Origin: Hofstenia miamia
Taxonomy: Eukaryota > Xenacoelomorpha > Acoela
DNA length: 64,000 nt
Assembly: GCA_004352715.1 (NCBI GenBank)
Contig: SCFE01000068.1
Coordinates: 614,873 to 678,872 of the forward strand
Reading direction: 5' to 3'
Part shown: piece after piece, positions 11,732-25,800 of the stretch
Numbering within the stretch: position 1 is the first letter of the stretch
Layout: each line of letters opens with the position of its first letter
Notes under the pieces: generated by a model
Databases searched by the model: none
What the model was told of the DNA's origin: nothing
What the model saw: the letters and a program-made list of their open reading frames with translations, nothing else
Program-made: the position numbers and the translations under genes

Positions 11732-14700
11732 CACTAGAAGCTCCAAACCCGTCAATTGACGATTTTGAAATTTTAAATTGTAATAATTTTTTTTGTAGAA
11801 GTGGATTTTCCTCAGTAATCATTTACTATTTTTATAATTGCAAAGCACAAGTGGACCAATTTTTCTTCCGATAATATCACATAGAAAAAGGTAATGTTTG
11901 GATATACCTTTAAGCGCTATTAGCCGTCAATTGATCACTGCTATTACCTCAAAGTTAAATTTGTTAATTAAGCTAAATATGTTTTCACTATTCATAAAAA
12001 AGTTATATTTTTATATCTTGCTATACAAGTGGTTTCTACATATTAACTGAAAAAAAATAAACTGTTATAAAAATCCTAGCCTTATATTTTTGCTGCATGT
12101 TTTTAATATTTGGTGCAATTTATGAACATAATTGCAATTGGTCGACCAAGTTGATAAAGATGCATCTATATTGCTATTTTTTGAGACAATACATATATGT
12201 ATATATATGCGCTAACAAAAGCAAGAGAAGTATTTAAAAACTCGTCAAAATAGTTGATACATATGACAGCCTATCACTTCATACAAACAGGTTTACTGCA
12301 AATTCTGCACAAATTCGCAGTTCTATTTTTTTCACCATGAACATTAATCTGACAAATGACTGGCTTTCTGAGAGTTATGACAAAAGAGCATTGAGTAGCC
12401 TGAATATAAACGTATTTCCTGAGCTCTTTTGACAGTTGTTGCAGAAAAGTGCGTCTACTGATATCAGAATGTGTTTGTTTTTTTATACAGCACCCATGCG
12501 TTCACTCCAGCATTAACCAGCGTATTAAAACAACGGCCAAAGGCTAGCGTCTATAGCCCAATATTGTCGAATTTTGACGACACATACTGTCTAGTAGATC
12601 AACTGCATATTTAAAATTATTATAAAATAATACACTTTCAGCCATCTTCTTGATAAACAGCACCACTACGCTTTGTAGAAAGTATATTCACAACTCGTTT
12701 TGGTTTCGCTTGATATCTGGTAAGGTGCAACTTGCCACTTTGGTACATTACAGAATTATGCAGTCCTAATTTTTAAGGAGGAGGACGCATGGTTCCAACT
12801 ATTGTTGTTTGGACTTGGAGCGTAAGATGAACAAGTTGTTCAAAAGTAAAAAAATTATCAATAGTTACATTGTATCCTTTGTTGTTCAGAGGTTCCATAA
12901 GTGTTTGCACAACATGTGTACCAAGTGACACATGTCTGCTCTTATCTTTTCCAAGATAGGGCTTGCCGATTATAACAATATTTTCATGAAACATCAGCTT
13001 TATATCTAAAATTTTTTCCCAAATTTATCCGGCTTTGCGGGCATATATTGCGTAAAACGGCAGCGTGTTTTACTCAGAAACAATTGTTCATCAATAGTCA
13101 AGAATTCTGATGGGTGGTAGCAACGTTGAGAATTGGCTACAAACCGATATAAAATAGTTGAAATTAGACAAAGCCTGTCATGTTGCAGATTTAAATGTCG
13201 ATCTTGACCACGATCAAATATGAGAAACCTTTTTATCTCTCTCATTGGGGGGGGGAAATGTAATTCCTTTTAGGTACAGTAGTCCAACGAAGTTTTCTAA
13301 ATCATCTCTTGTTAGAGTCAATCATCTATCCTTTCATAGCAAAAGCATTTGAACAATCAACAATAAAATTCAGCATCCAATTATCAAAGAGAAGGTTCCA
13401 TGTGTCTAATGGAATTATGATGTCAGCACAAGCTCGTGCTCCACCTTCAGGCCGGCTTACTATATTTTGTCGTTGCATTCTACCACGTCTAGCTCCCTGT
13501 GTATTTTCAATTATTCTCCATTCAGTTTCTGCAGGTCTGAATCTTCATCACTGCTGCTTGTTGAATATGAAATATCATGTAATAGCTATTCATTATTGTT
13601 CTCCTCTACCTCTTTTAAATGTTGTTCAGTGTCATATCCAGATTCATCACTTGGAAGATTTATCATTGTCTGCAGGAAACGTTGAGCTGACATTCGTTGA
13701 GACATTACAAATGACAAATGATACTGACATGCTTGAAATTTCTACACCTTTGCAGCAATTCTATCAATTGAAATTGAGTACAGTTAGCTGCGAAACTCTT
13801 GCTGCAAAACATTCGCAACTCTTTGAAATATTTACACAAACTATTCACACCCTTTTTATAATTTTAATAGAACAATACAGTCTGTGTATTAATCTGTGTA
13901 TATTTACATAAATTTATGTTTTAAATATCATTTATAGTATGTTGTAGCATAATCCTTCTAAATAACAAATTTAACAACTTAAGGAAAGAAAATAAAGGAA
14001 TGTAAAAAACTTGATGTTTAGAATGAATGCTATTAACGATTTTCTATATTCTCATTGTAAGGACAAATATTTGTTGGAAACATGTTTTACCAAAAATCTG
14101 AGGACAATACGCTCCTCGTTAATTTTAGCTTACTATGCTGAGGCGTGAGAAAACAAATTACTATAGAAGACAGGTGCTTGTTTGATTGCTAAAATAGTGA
14201 AAACATGTTAGAAAATTAGTACAAATAACTGCAGTGGAACAGTGACGAAATAAATTTGTTGCAATTGAACTTATATTTTTTTCTGTACGGTTTGCTTATT
14301 ATTTAAAATGTCAAGCTAAGTGCTTAATGCATTTAGGTTACGAATAGGTATTCGGTTTTTCACTATCTCACTTAGCTTGCTATCAACGCTTGTAATCTAC
14401 ATGTTGTAACAAATTCATTAAAGCTGAAAAGCTGACATTAGCAGTAACCTTATTATTTTAGATCCAAATTAATGACAATAAGTGACCGATAAGAGACCAT
14501 ATTATATTATTTTAGATAATAACATGTGTAAGTTAAGAAGCTGCTTGTAAATAGTTATGTGGTAGTAATTAGATTAATTAAATCAGATATTTTTCATCCT
14601 TAGCAATCAGCAGCTAGCGTCAACGTCAAGTCCTTTATTATTAAGGGTGTGAGTACATTACAATCACAAAATTGTATGCTTTACAAATGTTAGAGATTAA

Positions 14701-15145
14701 GTCGAATTTTAACTGCATATGAACATCGCACTAAGTAAGGCAGACATAACAAACTCTCCTGTTGAGCTGAGCCATCAGCTAAATGGAAATGGAAGCAGTT
14801 TAATGGATGAAATGTTGGTAAGAGGATTGGCGTCTGGCAGATGCCCAAAAACTTGGATTGCCGTTGGTGTCACCTAACTAGTGATGGTTATTATTACTTC
14901 TAATATTAGTTAGATATTAATATATAACGATAACAAAGCAATCAAGAAGATAGATCTCTTCCTGCCAATTGTGCGAAATAACAAATTTACAGTTTCGTTA
15001 GGGCTAAAAATGGCCTGGAGGATGATTCTGTAATGGTACTAAGGTTGTGGGTATATTTGTAGTAATTTACAAAACGTAATATAGAAATCGTCAATTGACG
15101 AGTTTTGGCGCTTTTAGGTATATTAAAATTCTGGCGCTTCTAGTG
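11732..15145 (-). mobile_element. piggyBac element, degenerate, 3.4 kb
   Basis: The left end reads CACTAGAAGCTCC at 11732 and the right end is its near-complement GGCGCTTCTAGTG finishing at 15145. The right flank is TTAA (15146-15149) and the left flank is TTCA, a one-base decay of TTAA. An inner palindrome CGTCAATTGACG lies about 20 bp inside the left end and about 45 bp inside the right, as subterminal repeats would. A broken piggyBac transposase lies between them on the minus strand. The family is well known for TTAA target sites. Confidence 0.75.
12590..13720 (-). pseudogene. piggyBac transposase (DDE_Tnp_1_7), broken
   Basis: The acidic N-terminal region runs from about 13700 down. It is followed by DTWNLLFDNWMLNFIVDC near 13390, LTRDDLENFVGLLY near 13270, and the hallmark LTIDEQLF and QYMPAKPDKFG at 13080-13010. 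Then come SLGTHVVQTLMEPL and YNVTIDNFFT near 12930-12850 and VGTMRPPP at 12780. These are the conserved blocks around the catalytic aspartates of piggyBac transposases, in order. Stops (for example after FAMKG and after RPPPKN) and a C homopolymer near 13250 break the frame, so it is a fossil. Confidence 0.85.
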
Positions 15146-15640
15146 TTAAAGGGCAATGCTTAGATAGAAGTAGTTGAAAAGTTAATTACTTTATTATATG
15201 AAAATTCAAAATTTTAAGAAAATAGCTATATTCTCTCCATAGCTAGCGTTCATGAAATTATACAGTCTGAGCCCATGGAAGCAATAAAAACTAACTACAA
15301 CAATATCCAAAACTCATTGAGGTATCCCGTGTGCTAGGTCTGAGGTCACAGGGCGAAAATGAGAGAAGAGACTTTCCTCCATCACGTTGATCATGAAAAT
15401 TTTCAAAAATCCCCGAGCAGTTTAAGGTAATTAAGAATGCTAAATCACAGAACGTAGTATAATTTCGTTTTGAAATTCTGATCATTTAGTGTATATATAC
15501 AATAACCACTCATTGAAATTGTGTATTTTATTTAGAATCGATATCCTAAACTGTTAGAATGTAATTATATACCATATAATATATATATATAATATCCATA
15601 TAATATAATATATATATCTAGTCTAGTGCCGGCGCAGGAC

Positions 15641-15679
<39 letters not shown>

Positions 15680-15917
15680 TTATATATTTATATTTATATT
15701 TATATGTATACATATAAATATATGTATATGTGTGTGTATATATATCTATATGTATATATGTGTATATATATATATATATATATGTATATGTGTATATATA
15801 TGTATATATATATATAAATATATATAAATTCACTGCTGAATTTCGGCCAATGAGATATCACTGGTCTATTGGTTAAGAAAGAAATCCACCAGTCATTTCA
15901 GGAAACAAGAAAACGGT
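15146..15917. other. Intergenic; TA-rich microsatellite and possible promoter of the plus-strand gene
   Basis: The stretch holds a long (TA)n/(TATG)n microsatellite at about 15570-15828. Just upstream of the start codon at 15918 are TATATAAAT (about 15812-15828) and a GGCCAAT box near 15845, spaced plausibly for a start of transcription near 15850. The TATA match cannot be separated from the microsatellite. Confidence 0.35.
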
Positions 15918-16306
15918 ATGGAAAAAAAGTTTGTCGCAATTTGCCTTATTTCAACAATTCAATTTTGTGAGGGACTAGAGAACACTGCAAGAGCGATGAC
16001 ATTTGATGATGGAGTAATGAACAAAGGAATGAAAATTTCTCTATCATCCAATTCATTAAATGTATTTTCCCATGGACAGTGTATGCTAAGCTGTCTACGG
16101 TCAAATGAATGCCTATCAGTAAACTTTGATTTTATTCAAAAGAAATGCTATCATTTCAAAATCGATAGATTTACTAATGCCAAGGACTTCATTGATATCC
16201 CTTTGCTTACTTATCACGGAATGCTTAGAAATACAGGACCAATCTGCAAGATTAAAGATACAGTAATCGAAGCATTGAATAATGACAGCGTTTGTTTAAT
16301 CGAGAG
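15918..16306 (+). CDS. Plus-strand gene exon 1: signal peptide and PAN/Apple-like segment
   Basis: The first methionine after the TATA-like region opens directly into a signal peptide, which decides the start. The six cysteines after it are spaced as in PAN folds (C-x3-C-x5-C-x12-C in the core), with two more near the end (GPICKI, SVCLIE). The donor is GAGAG|GTAAAT, leaving phase 2. Confidence 0.7.
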
Positions 16307-19300
16307 GTAAATTTCTCCATTTTTACATATTGTTTACATGCCTTTTATGAATAATATTGTTGTCTAGTGAACATTAATTAATTCAAAGCCTTTGCTGATC
16401 TCTGTAAACCATTAGTAATGTATATTGAAATTCTGAAAAATCTATGAGATTTATATAAAATATTTTACTTTTCAAAAAAAATTGCTAATTAGTACGAGCT
16501 TTTAAAAAACTATTGTACTTCTACGAAATTAATATAGACATGACGTTTAAAGCTGTTTTAAGAAATCTCGCTTGCTTTTTATTCAATTTTAGTTAACTCT
16601 AAGTTTATATTTCATTTTAAAATATGTATCAATTGCTTCTGTTAGAAATGCAATTTTCTATAATATAACATTTACAATAACAATTAAAACATCCTGAATT
16701 TTTTAACAATCGCATCCAAAGTGATATAATCAACCATTTCAGTTCATAGTAGAAAAATAAATTCATCACTTATTCGTATCTGCAAAAAATTGAATTCATT
16801 TTGGAGAGTTGAAATAAATTGAAGAATTCTTCAACAATGGTCATATCATAAATCCTCAAATTCTCCACCCCCCCTCCTATTATTTTTGAGTGTTTAATTT
16901 ACCAATGAAATGCTTGAAGTATTTTGATTTTAGAAAACACGTACACACTCGTACTAGGCTAGATGGTTTTTGGAAATTCGTTTACAACACTTCCCAAAAT
17001 TGGACAGTGGTATTCAATAACACGGTGAACACAACAGAATGGGAGCCATTCATTGGGCAAGTTCGTCATCGTACTCTTACAAATCAATTACTCTGTAACT
17101 AAAATAATATTTTTTGTTATTTAACAGCAATATTTAGGGGAAAGAAAAAAAATCCTGGTATATAAAAGGTAATTTTCTAAACTAATTTACGATATAATTA
17201 CCTAGTGAATTTAATCAAGAAATATCTGCAATATATAATTTTACTAAATATAAACGCCGACCGCAGTTGCATTGACGTTTTGATATTCGAATAACAACAT
17301 CACTGAAAATGACTTTTGAGCTGCTAAAACAAGTAGAAAATTTAACATTGCTATTTTTTTATATTAAATTGTGAAAATACGCAACAATCAATGACTGACC
17401 TCAATTGTTCTCCAAAGAAGGCATTACGTCCAACTCCTATGGTTCCACAGTTACATATACTAGTATTTTAAGTTAAGATATCTGGATACAATCATTCACT
17501 TACTGTACTCAGACACCGATTTCATCTACAGCTTTGTAATTAGCAGCTTGACTTTTACCTGTGTGTACCAGACCCGTCAATGAGTCGAGCTTGAGCACTT
17601 TATTTGACATACAACGAAATAAAATTAGTGTTGTTTGAAGATAGTTAGTTTATTGTTTTGTTTTTCCAGTTTTAAGCAAAATTATATCTTAGTTCCCATA
17701 ACTTGGACCCTATTAACCTGATATTATTCACGATATTCTTACTGTTTCATTCATTCAATATTTTTGTGAACCCTGTAGTCATATGTTGAAATGTTATTAA
17801 TTGACAAAAAGAACTATTAAAAAAATCCTGGAATTTATAGCGAGCTCTAAAACAAGCCTAAATCAGAAATTCTGGTTAGTTAGCCAAGTCGAGCCGATTG
17901 GATCCGAGCCAAAAATAGTGAAAATCAAAACCAGTCGAGTCGAGCTTAAAAATTTCGCCTTGTTGGCATGTCTAGTCTCCACGAAAGATGAACTCGAAAA
18001 AATCAAATTAAATTGGTAATGTATTCCATGTACCATGGTTATTAAAGGCTAACCTGAACACATTAAGAAATATTGTAACATCATATTATATAGTTATTTT
18101 AATGCTTTTTTCAGTGTAAAATTTGTGATGAGTTCATCTGCACTTCAGACCTAACGAGGCCCGACCTGTTTCAGCATCAAACCTGACCTGATTTAAACCT
18201 GTTTTATTTGTGAAAATCGCCTTCTGCAAACAAACTACCTAATTACTGTCGAGGCACGCTCTATACAAAGTCAGAAGTCATCTTGCCAGAACGTGAATTA
18301 AGGATGAAACTGAAAAAGGAGAGATTCTCCATCCAGTGGGGTTTTCATATTGTAGATATCATTATTTAGTGAGTTATGAACGTTTAGAAAATTATTATAG
18401 AAACCATCACAAATTGAAAAGATGTCTGGGCAATTAAGGGTAAGAGATAAATGTGCATAAACTTTTCATTGAGTGTAAGTTTGACCCCATCATTAGCCGA
18501 TAACAAATCATAAAGCAACAAAATATTTGCTATTGATGTGGTAGGATATATTAATTATGCACTATCTCAGGCACTAATCATGGTTGTTTTCCGCCAGGAT
18601 ATGACACATATAGCATATGTAATGGAGGGAGCAGTAAAGCAAAGTACTGATCCCAGGTGCGTATACAGAGGGGTGCAAGGGTGTACATGCAATTAAGAAA
18701 CAACTTTTTGATGATATCAAATATTGCGTTATATTATTTTTAAAAGAGTAACATTGTAGATGCCATGCAAGCATAGCACTACCCATGATATCATAATGAT
18801 AATGATATAAACTAATTTTATATAGTTAGTTTTAGTGAAATTAAATAACATTTTTAATTGCTTTCCTTGTTCACCACTCTATTCATTTCAGTAAACAACT
18901 CTGTTCTTAAGAAGTAGGATAAGATTAACATCGAAGAGTTTCTTAATATTTATAACAATAATGATTTCATGGGATCCGCTTGGACCCAATGAGCAAAAGT
19001 TACCGACGAAAGAGTGAAATTTTAATCATTTTCACTACAAAGTTCCAATCGGATGTATTTGATATAGCATAAAATTCTGAATTGCTGATGAAGAAAAATC
19101 ACTTTCATTCAGTGAAAGATTTAAAGGGCGGACTGTGAGACTGTAGTCTCCCCATGAGGAAGCAAATGGAGTTCTTATATTGCACCAGTCACATTCAGTA
19201 AAGGCGTGTAAAAAGGATTGCATAAGAATTTTTAAAATTATATCTTGAAGTTCTTGACACCGGTTTTGGTGAGCTTGATACTCGTTTCAGTGATGACCAA

Positions 19301-22300
19301 TGTGAAACTCTTGCAACCATTTAAATTCAAAGTAAAGTTATTTATATCTTGACTGTAATTTACTAAGAAAGATATCTCAAAAATATAACATTGAACGTTA
19401 GATGGTTGAGAATCATTTAAGTAATTGAAATTCATCCGCAGATAGTGAGGATATCATTTAAGTAATGGAAGCTTCTTAACAAAAACGTTTTTGAAAATAT
19501 GCTTAATTTTTGAGCTTCCGTTCTCACTTCTGTAACGATTGAATAAGGCTTTTCTCGACTGTTAACGCAGTAAAGAATTAAGCCAGGTCAACCATGGCTA
19601 CAGAAAACCTGAATAATATCTCACTATTACCATTTGAAAAAGATATATATTACTCAAGACTACAATTCATTAATAAAAATATTTATGAAAAAAACTTGCT
19701 GACTTTGTTGCTAGAAAAATGTTCATGACATTGGTTTACTATTTTTTATTTATATTTTACTACAGCTTTTTTATGTAACTCAGCGCTCTTATTTTTCCAT
19801 TTACAATTTTTTGTTAAATTACCTTGATATTAATACATCACAGACGTTTCTGATCAGGTTTGCAAATGAAGGACTAGTGTTAAATACGAAATTATTCTTT
19901 AAAACCTATATTTAAGTGGGCAACACTTAATATTTCTTTTGCAGTCCCAAGATTAAAATTCTGCCTATGCGCTGTCCCAAACCATACTGAGTTAAGTAGA
20001 TATATTCAATCTAATAAAACTAAAATGCAATCAAATTGATCAAACAAAAAATGCTGTCTAACCTGATTCTGATCGCGTTTTGTCCTGGACCTGATTTGAT
20101 AATTCTTAAAACTGACCTGATTAATTCTGATAGACCTGATCTGAAAATGCTGACTTGACAAAACTTTAGGATGACATGTTTTTTCCCACGTAGCCAAATA
20201 CTGGTAGTCCACCAGTGGCAGATACGGTGGCCCACCAGGTGGGTTTTGGCCACCCGTGCACCAGTGGCGAGCTGGTGGTCCAATGTTGGCTAATTGGTGG
20301 GCCACTGGTGGCAAAAATATGATTTAAGCATTAGAGCAATGTCTCAAATGTAGTAACAGCAAATTTTTATATTAATAGAGTTTAAACATTGCAGTTTAAA
20401 CTAACACAAACCCAACAAAGGGTTGAATGGAATGTTAGCAAGCTCACAATTTATATTGAATTAAGATTGACAATGGAAAGTATAATGAATTTTTTATTAT
20501 AATCAATAACAACAAGCACACAAAAATGCCCAATTTAGATTTAATTTTCAATTTCCGAAGAAATTGCAATTTTTAAACATTATTTTTTCCAATAATTAAA
20601 AATATATTTTGCCCAATTTTAGGTATTCATGTAGACATTGATTTCAAGGTCCACGAATAATCGTGAAGAAATTAATTTGAAATTTCATTCTGCCTATATA
20701 TCTTATAATTTTTGCAAACGGAAAATTGCAAAAAAGCTCTTCACAATGAATTTTATATGTTTATGAGATCTAAGAGAGCATAATAATGAATAATATTTTA
20801 CTTGCAAGCATTAGCTCATATATTATTTATGATTAAGAGTAAATCAGATGTCACTAGTGGTCCACCAGTGGTCTACTGGTGGCTATGAGTGGCTGAAATT
20901 GCTACTACTGCCACTACTTATCCACCAGTGGTCCACTGGTGGCTATGAGTGGCTGTAATTGCCACTCCTGCCACTGCTTCCCCACAAGTGGTCCACTGGT
21001 GGGAACTGGTGGCCGCCCATGCCACTCATTCCCCACCAGTGGACCACTGGTGGTGGCTACATGGGTTATTTGGGCTTGAAATGTAAGACTCTAATAAACA
21101 TATCTTCTTCAGTAAGTTGAAAATATAGTTTTACTGGAAGCAAATGCGGATTTTGAAATTGAGAGTAATTGCATTTAGTTTCTATAAAAGAATTCGAAAG
21201 AAAAGTCGCATTAGCTACTATTATCATTGACAGGCCTTGAGAAAATTCTGTAAAAAGGGCGATTTTGATTCATTCAAGTTGATGTTCTAAATTCAATTAC
21301 GTTTTTTGAAAATTTCCAAAATCGTTTGTAAAAGTTGATATTACTTTTTGCAATATAGCATAACAAAGGATTTATTTATTTCTGTAAATATCACAAATTT
21401 GAAGTACGTGAAGCATTTCCACATACAACAATGAAATTTAATTCTCTTTAGTATCCAAAAGAAACTACAAATTTCTACAGTAATCTCTATTTTGATTACG
21501 TTAGTTGAGAAAAACACCTGGAACTTTAACTTTAAAAAAGATAATAATACATAGACATTGTAATGCTATTTACCAAGATATTCATTCAATATACTTAGGA
21601 TTTCGTCATCATTTAAGATCAAAATATAAATACATTTCCTTTATTATGCTGCAAACTGAAAATCGTTACAAAATCATGAAATTGTCCAAATGTGTGCTCT
21701 CATATGACTATGGCATTTTTCTCAAATTATTCTGTTATACAGGGTGGACCAAAAAAATGTTACCACTTTTAATCATACACAAGTTTTCAAAATGAACATT
21801 TATTCGAATTTTTTTTACAGATTTTTAACAAAAGTATCAAATTAAAATTTGATAACAAAGTCTTCTCACTTGATGATATGTTCAATCCAGGCTCCTCTTC
21901 TGTGAATTACAGGTGCAACACGCACATTGAAGTTTGTGATGACATTGCCGCACATCTCCTGACGGAAGTTGGTCTTCAGGGCTTCTGAACTTCTGCAGAA
22001 GACGTCTGATTGTGAGTATACTTGGAGGATTTCTTCCTGGAAAGTCAGTCGTGAATCGTCGTTGAGTGTGGGTTATCGATTTTAATTCAAAATATGCTTC
22101 TACGATCTTTACTCTCTCCTCCACAGTATATTGCTTTCGATCCATTTGGGTGAGAACTCAGTGTTTAGATTTGATATTTGTGAAAATGAAACATAAATCT
22201 TAGTAATTTTGAAAATGGTTAGAATATAAAAAGTGGTTAAAATTTTTTGGCCCACCCTGTATCTCTAATTCTGCAATGTAAATACATAATCTTAACAATT

Positions 22301-22810
22301 CTATTTTATATAGGCAGTTACTTCTTAAATTTACTATTGTAAATATCATCAATACATTTTATAGTTCTCAAATGTTGTTAACTTTGAAAAATGTGCAGAT
22401 TAAACATGTGATTGGTTTGATTTAGATTTGCAGATTGCGGCTCATTTTTTACTGCAATGTTCTGTCGGTTTTTCACTAATGGAACTGTAGAGGAAAAAAA
22501 CCAAACAGTTATTGAAGAAAAGTCTAATTTAGAGAAATATTTTGTTTCTGAAGGTAATGTAAGCTTTTTACTTAAAATTCACCGCAGTTGTAAAACGGAT
22601 CTCATCCAAATTTAACTCCAACTCAGGTTGGATGTAATAATTTTTCTTAATTTTTTAAGAGTAGTTCATATTTAAGTGAAATTCATATACATTGAAATGA
22701 TATTTCATTAACTTAAACATTATTTGTAATAATATTCTTACTAAACAAAATGTTGTTATACATTTGATTGGTTTATTGTAAATTTAATTCAGGTTTCCAT
22801 CATTTTTGTG

Positions 22811-22848
<38 letters not shown>

Positions 22849-25800
22849 CAAGCAAATATCTTTCTTAAATGAAATTTCTTAGTATTTCCAAAATGGTTTT
22901 GCAACTTGCTATTACACAAAGTAGTAACGGAAACACCTTGGACTAGTGCTGTGTGAACAAGGCTTTTCCAACCAGCTTAACTCTCAGATTTCTGTTTCGT
23001 ACCCGTGCCCGGCCGTACCGGCAAAACCTAAATATAACCGGCCGTTACTCGCCCCAGTAAATGAGTCGTGGAAATTGAAATAATCATTCCACTTCAGTTA
23101 TTTACTAAATATTGCAAATAATAACAATATGAATAGAAGTTAATGAAAAAAGGTCATTGATATGTTCGCTTGCGTAATGACTGTTTGGAGAATCATTCAA
23201 CGCTCACTCTATTTTGTTTTGCGTGGCAGTCATAGAGTGGTATGTATATCCACTACATATCTTAGCTACTCGTGGACTTTTTGAATGATTAAATTTTCAA
23301 AAAGAAAATTTTTATTGATTGTTTATTTTGATGCATTATAATATCATTGTGAATTCATTAGTAGCTTTTTAGAACTGCGAATGATATTTAGCTCCTTGTA
23401 GGTTAATTGAAACTATAGGGCAATTAGGCTTGTTTAGTGTATGACAATCTTGAGATAAATCTGTTTTCTTGTCTGTCACTGCCCATAAAAATATATTGAT
23501 ACAGTTTGTTGAATAAAATTTGTTTATAGGCAGATATGAATTTCAGAAAAGCAATCGTTTTGTTCGAACTATTAAGGAACATCATGTTGATTTCATGTAT
23601 TTATTGTTAAATTTAAAATTTGTTTGGCAGCATAATTGAAAGGCTACTCATTAGAGTTATAGCGTCCCATGGGAAATTGAAATGCCAATTTGGAAACGGC
23701 CATTCACCGAGAATTTAGACCGGCCAGAACCCTGTAAATTTAAATCTATGCTATTTCGGGCTGTCATAGGGCCATTAATAGGATACTTGGCAGAAAACTT
23801 CTTTAATTTAGGGAAATTTGATAATTTTAATAAAATCTACAATCTGAATTTAAAAATTCTAAACTTAGTTTTATATTAAGCATACATTAATTTAAATGTT
23901 AAATATTATTTCTCAACTTATTGTTTATCAATTATGTAGCAATCACTTCATTTGTGTTTACTTGTGTACCTATTGCGTAATAGGTCTAAAACATGGTCCA
24001 ATTCAAGCACAACCTAGGTCTGCTCGGCCAATAATTATGTCTGTTCCAGTTCCATGGGATGGAGAAATTCTAAAAGCAATGGTTTGCACCATGCTGCACT
24101 AGGGAAAATTTTCGTCACGAGTAAGCAGAGAGTTTGTCTGATTTTTAGCACTACTAAGATCTTGTACATTTTGACAAATTTTTCCATTTTTTCAGTTTTA
24201 TGTGCAATCATATCCCAATGCCTGTGAGAATTGTATATTTTGTTTGATATAAATAATGCTAATTCAATCAGAGAAAAACTAAACTTGCTGAAATGTTTAT
24301 GATCTACTCTAGTAATTCTACCTATCTCACAGTAGTTTTCTGTTTTTTCGCTTCTACATATCTCATTCGACACGCAAGAATTTTCTATTTCAATTAATTC
24401 ATCAAGAAATGAATCGGTTGCAATTGTTTTTCATCAATCCGGCTTTGGGAAAATTGTAGTAAGAAGTCTCCCCAATCTATCGTTTGTTTTCGCCAATCAA
24501 TTCTTTTGGCGTTTCTCAAATTTTATTTAAGTTCGCCGGTTCACTTTTAAAAAAACACAATAGAAATCATCCCACCCGCACAGTCATTATTTGCTCTCAT
24601 TAAAATCCGAAAATAGTGTCTACGTGTTTAATAAGTCTAATGGGACAACCATTGGGAGAACTGAAGCAGTGATTGAGAGAAACCAGTAATCTTCATGAAT
24701 TAATGGGACGGTTTATACATAATTACAATAAAAATCTACAAAATCCAAAGAAATAATTATGGAACCCCATATGATTGAAAGTTACATATTAAGCAAACCT
24801 AAGACATGACATATGTTTGCTTTGAAGTAAAAAGAATTATCATAGTAGAATAATGGAACATCTATAGAACCACCAAATGGTTTATGAAATAGAAGGGGAT
24901 GGGTTAAAATATTATTCGTGGGATGTGATAGATGGGGAAAACTAAAATCTTGTTTAATCACAAGCAAAACTATTTTAAATGTTTTTCTTGTAAAAATTTA
25001 CAACTTTGCCATTAATTCACAAACTTGTTAATCAGTTTGAAAAAATGTCATTTCTAATTTATGGGTCACCACTCGAATACCCACTGACTTAGTTAGATCT
25101 GGTGGGTTTTTAAAATCACTGAAACTGATCGTGGTGTTTCCAGTGCAAAAAGAAAAATTTTGCAGCAGAAATTTTTCTGACAACTACTAATTGTCATTTG
25201 CAAGCAACCAGGCCCTACTTAATCAAGACCTGGCAATTTGCTGTACAGCAAATAAGAATGAGGCAAAAAATAGTTAGAGCTGAAATGTGTTGCAATATTT
25301 TGTCCAGGTATTCTATATAAAGCACATAAAAAATTTCCTCCATTACTGAAGACTTAACATCATTGCATTTGGCATCAAGCAAGTAAAAATCAGTTTAAGT
25401 TTCAATGGTAAGCCAAATAAATTATTATATATAATCAATTAGCAATTAGTGTGGTAAATTTTTAGAGGTTCTACATCTCAATCTAAAGAGCGTAGTAAAA
25501 CTTTGTAATTCGCAGTTTAAGTGCCCGTCAAATGATTGATTTCAAAATCTAGGAAAATTTTTGTGTATGATTAATGACCTCATTTGTTAAAATAGATTAT
25601 TGATATATTATCAAAGACAACAGAAAATTTTTCTATAATAGTAGATTACGATTACTAACTATTTCCAATGATTTCTGGAACTCATTTTAGTAAATTTTAC
25701 TGCAATTCGCCATCCCGTACTTACAGTAGGATTTGATGCAACTTATGCAATCCAATGCTACTTTGATTTTATGTTAATTTTGTTAACAAATTCCAGTAGA

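Larger units (their letters stand above)
17095..22433 (+). other. Intron 2 of the plus-strand gene
   Basis: This holds fragments of a GAGTCGAG-type hAT family (17870-17985), CCTGAC/ACCTGAT-rich repeat pieces (18146-18215 and 20060-20160), the CCACCAGTGG element (20185-21065) and a mariner deletion derivative (21740-22259). No further coding exon was recognised. Confidence 0.5.

Noticed and set aside
13309-13911. 200-codon plus-strand frame
   Set aside because: Shadow of the piggyBac transposase, which reads on the other strand with conserved motifs.
15618-15833. Tyrosine and isoleucine-only frames on both strands
   Set aside because: Translation of a TA microsatellite.
20006-20314. Two overlapping minus-strand frames of 87-102 codons
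   Set aside because: Both cross the CCACCAGTGG repeats and the ACCTGAT repeat, which explain their openness and biased composition.
24035-24373. 112-codon minus-strand frame
   Set aside because: No motif, no plausible splice partners, and AT-driven composition.
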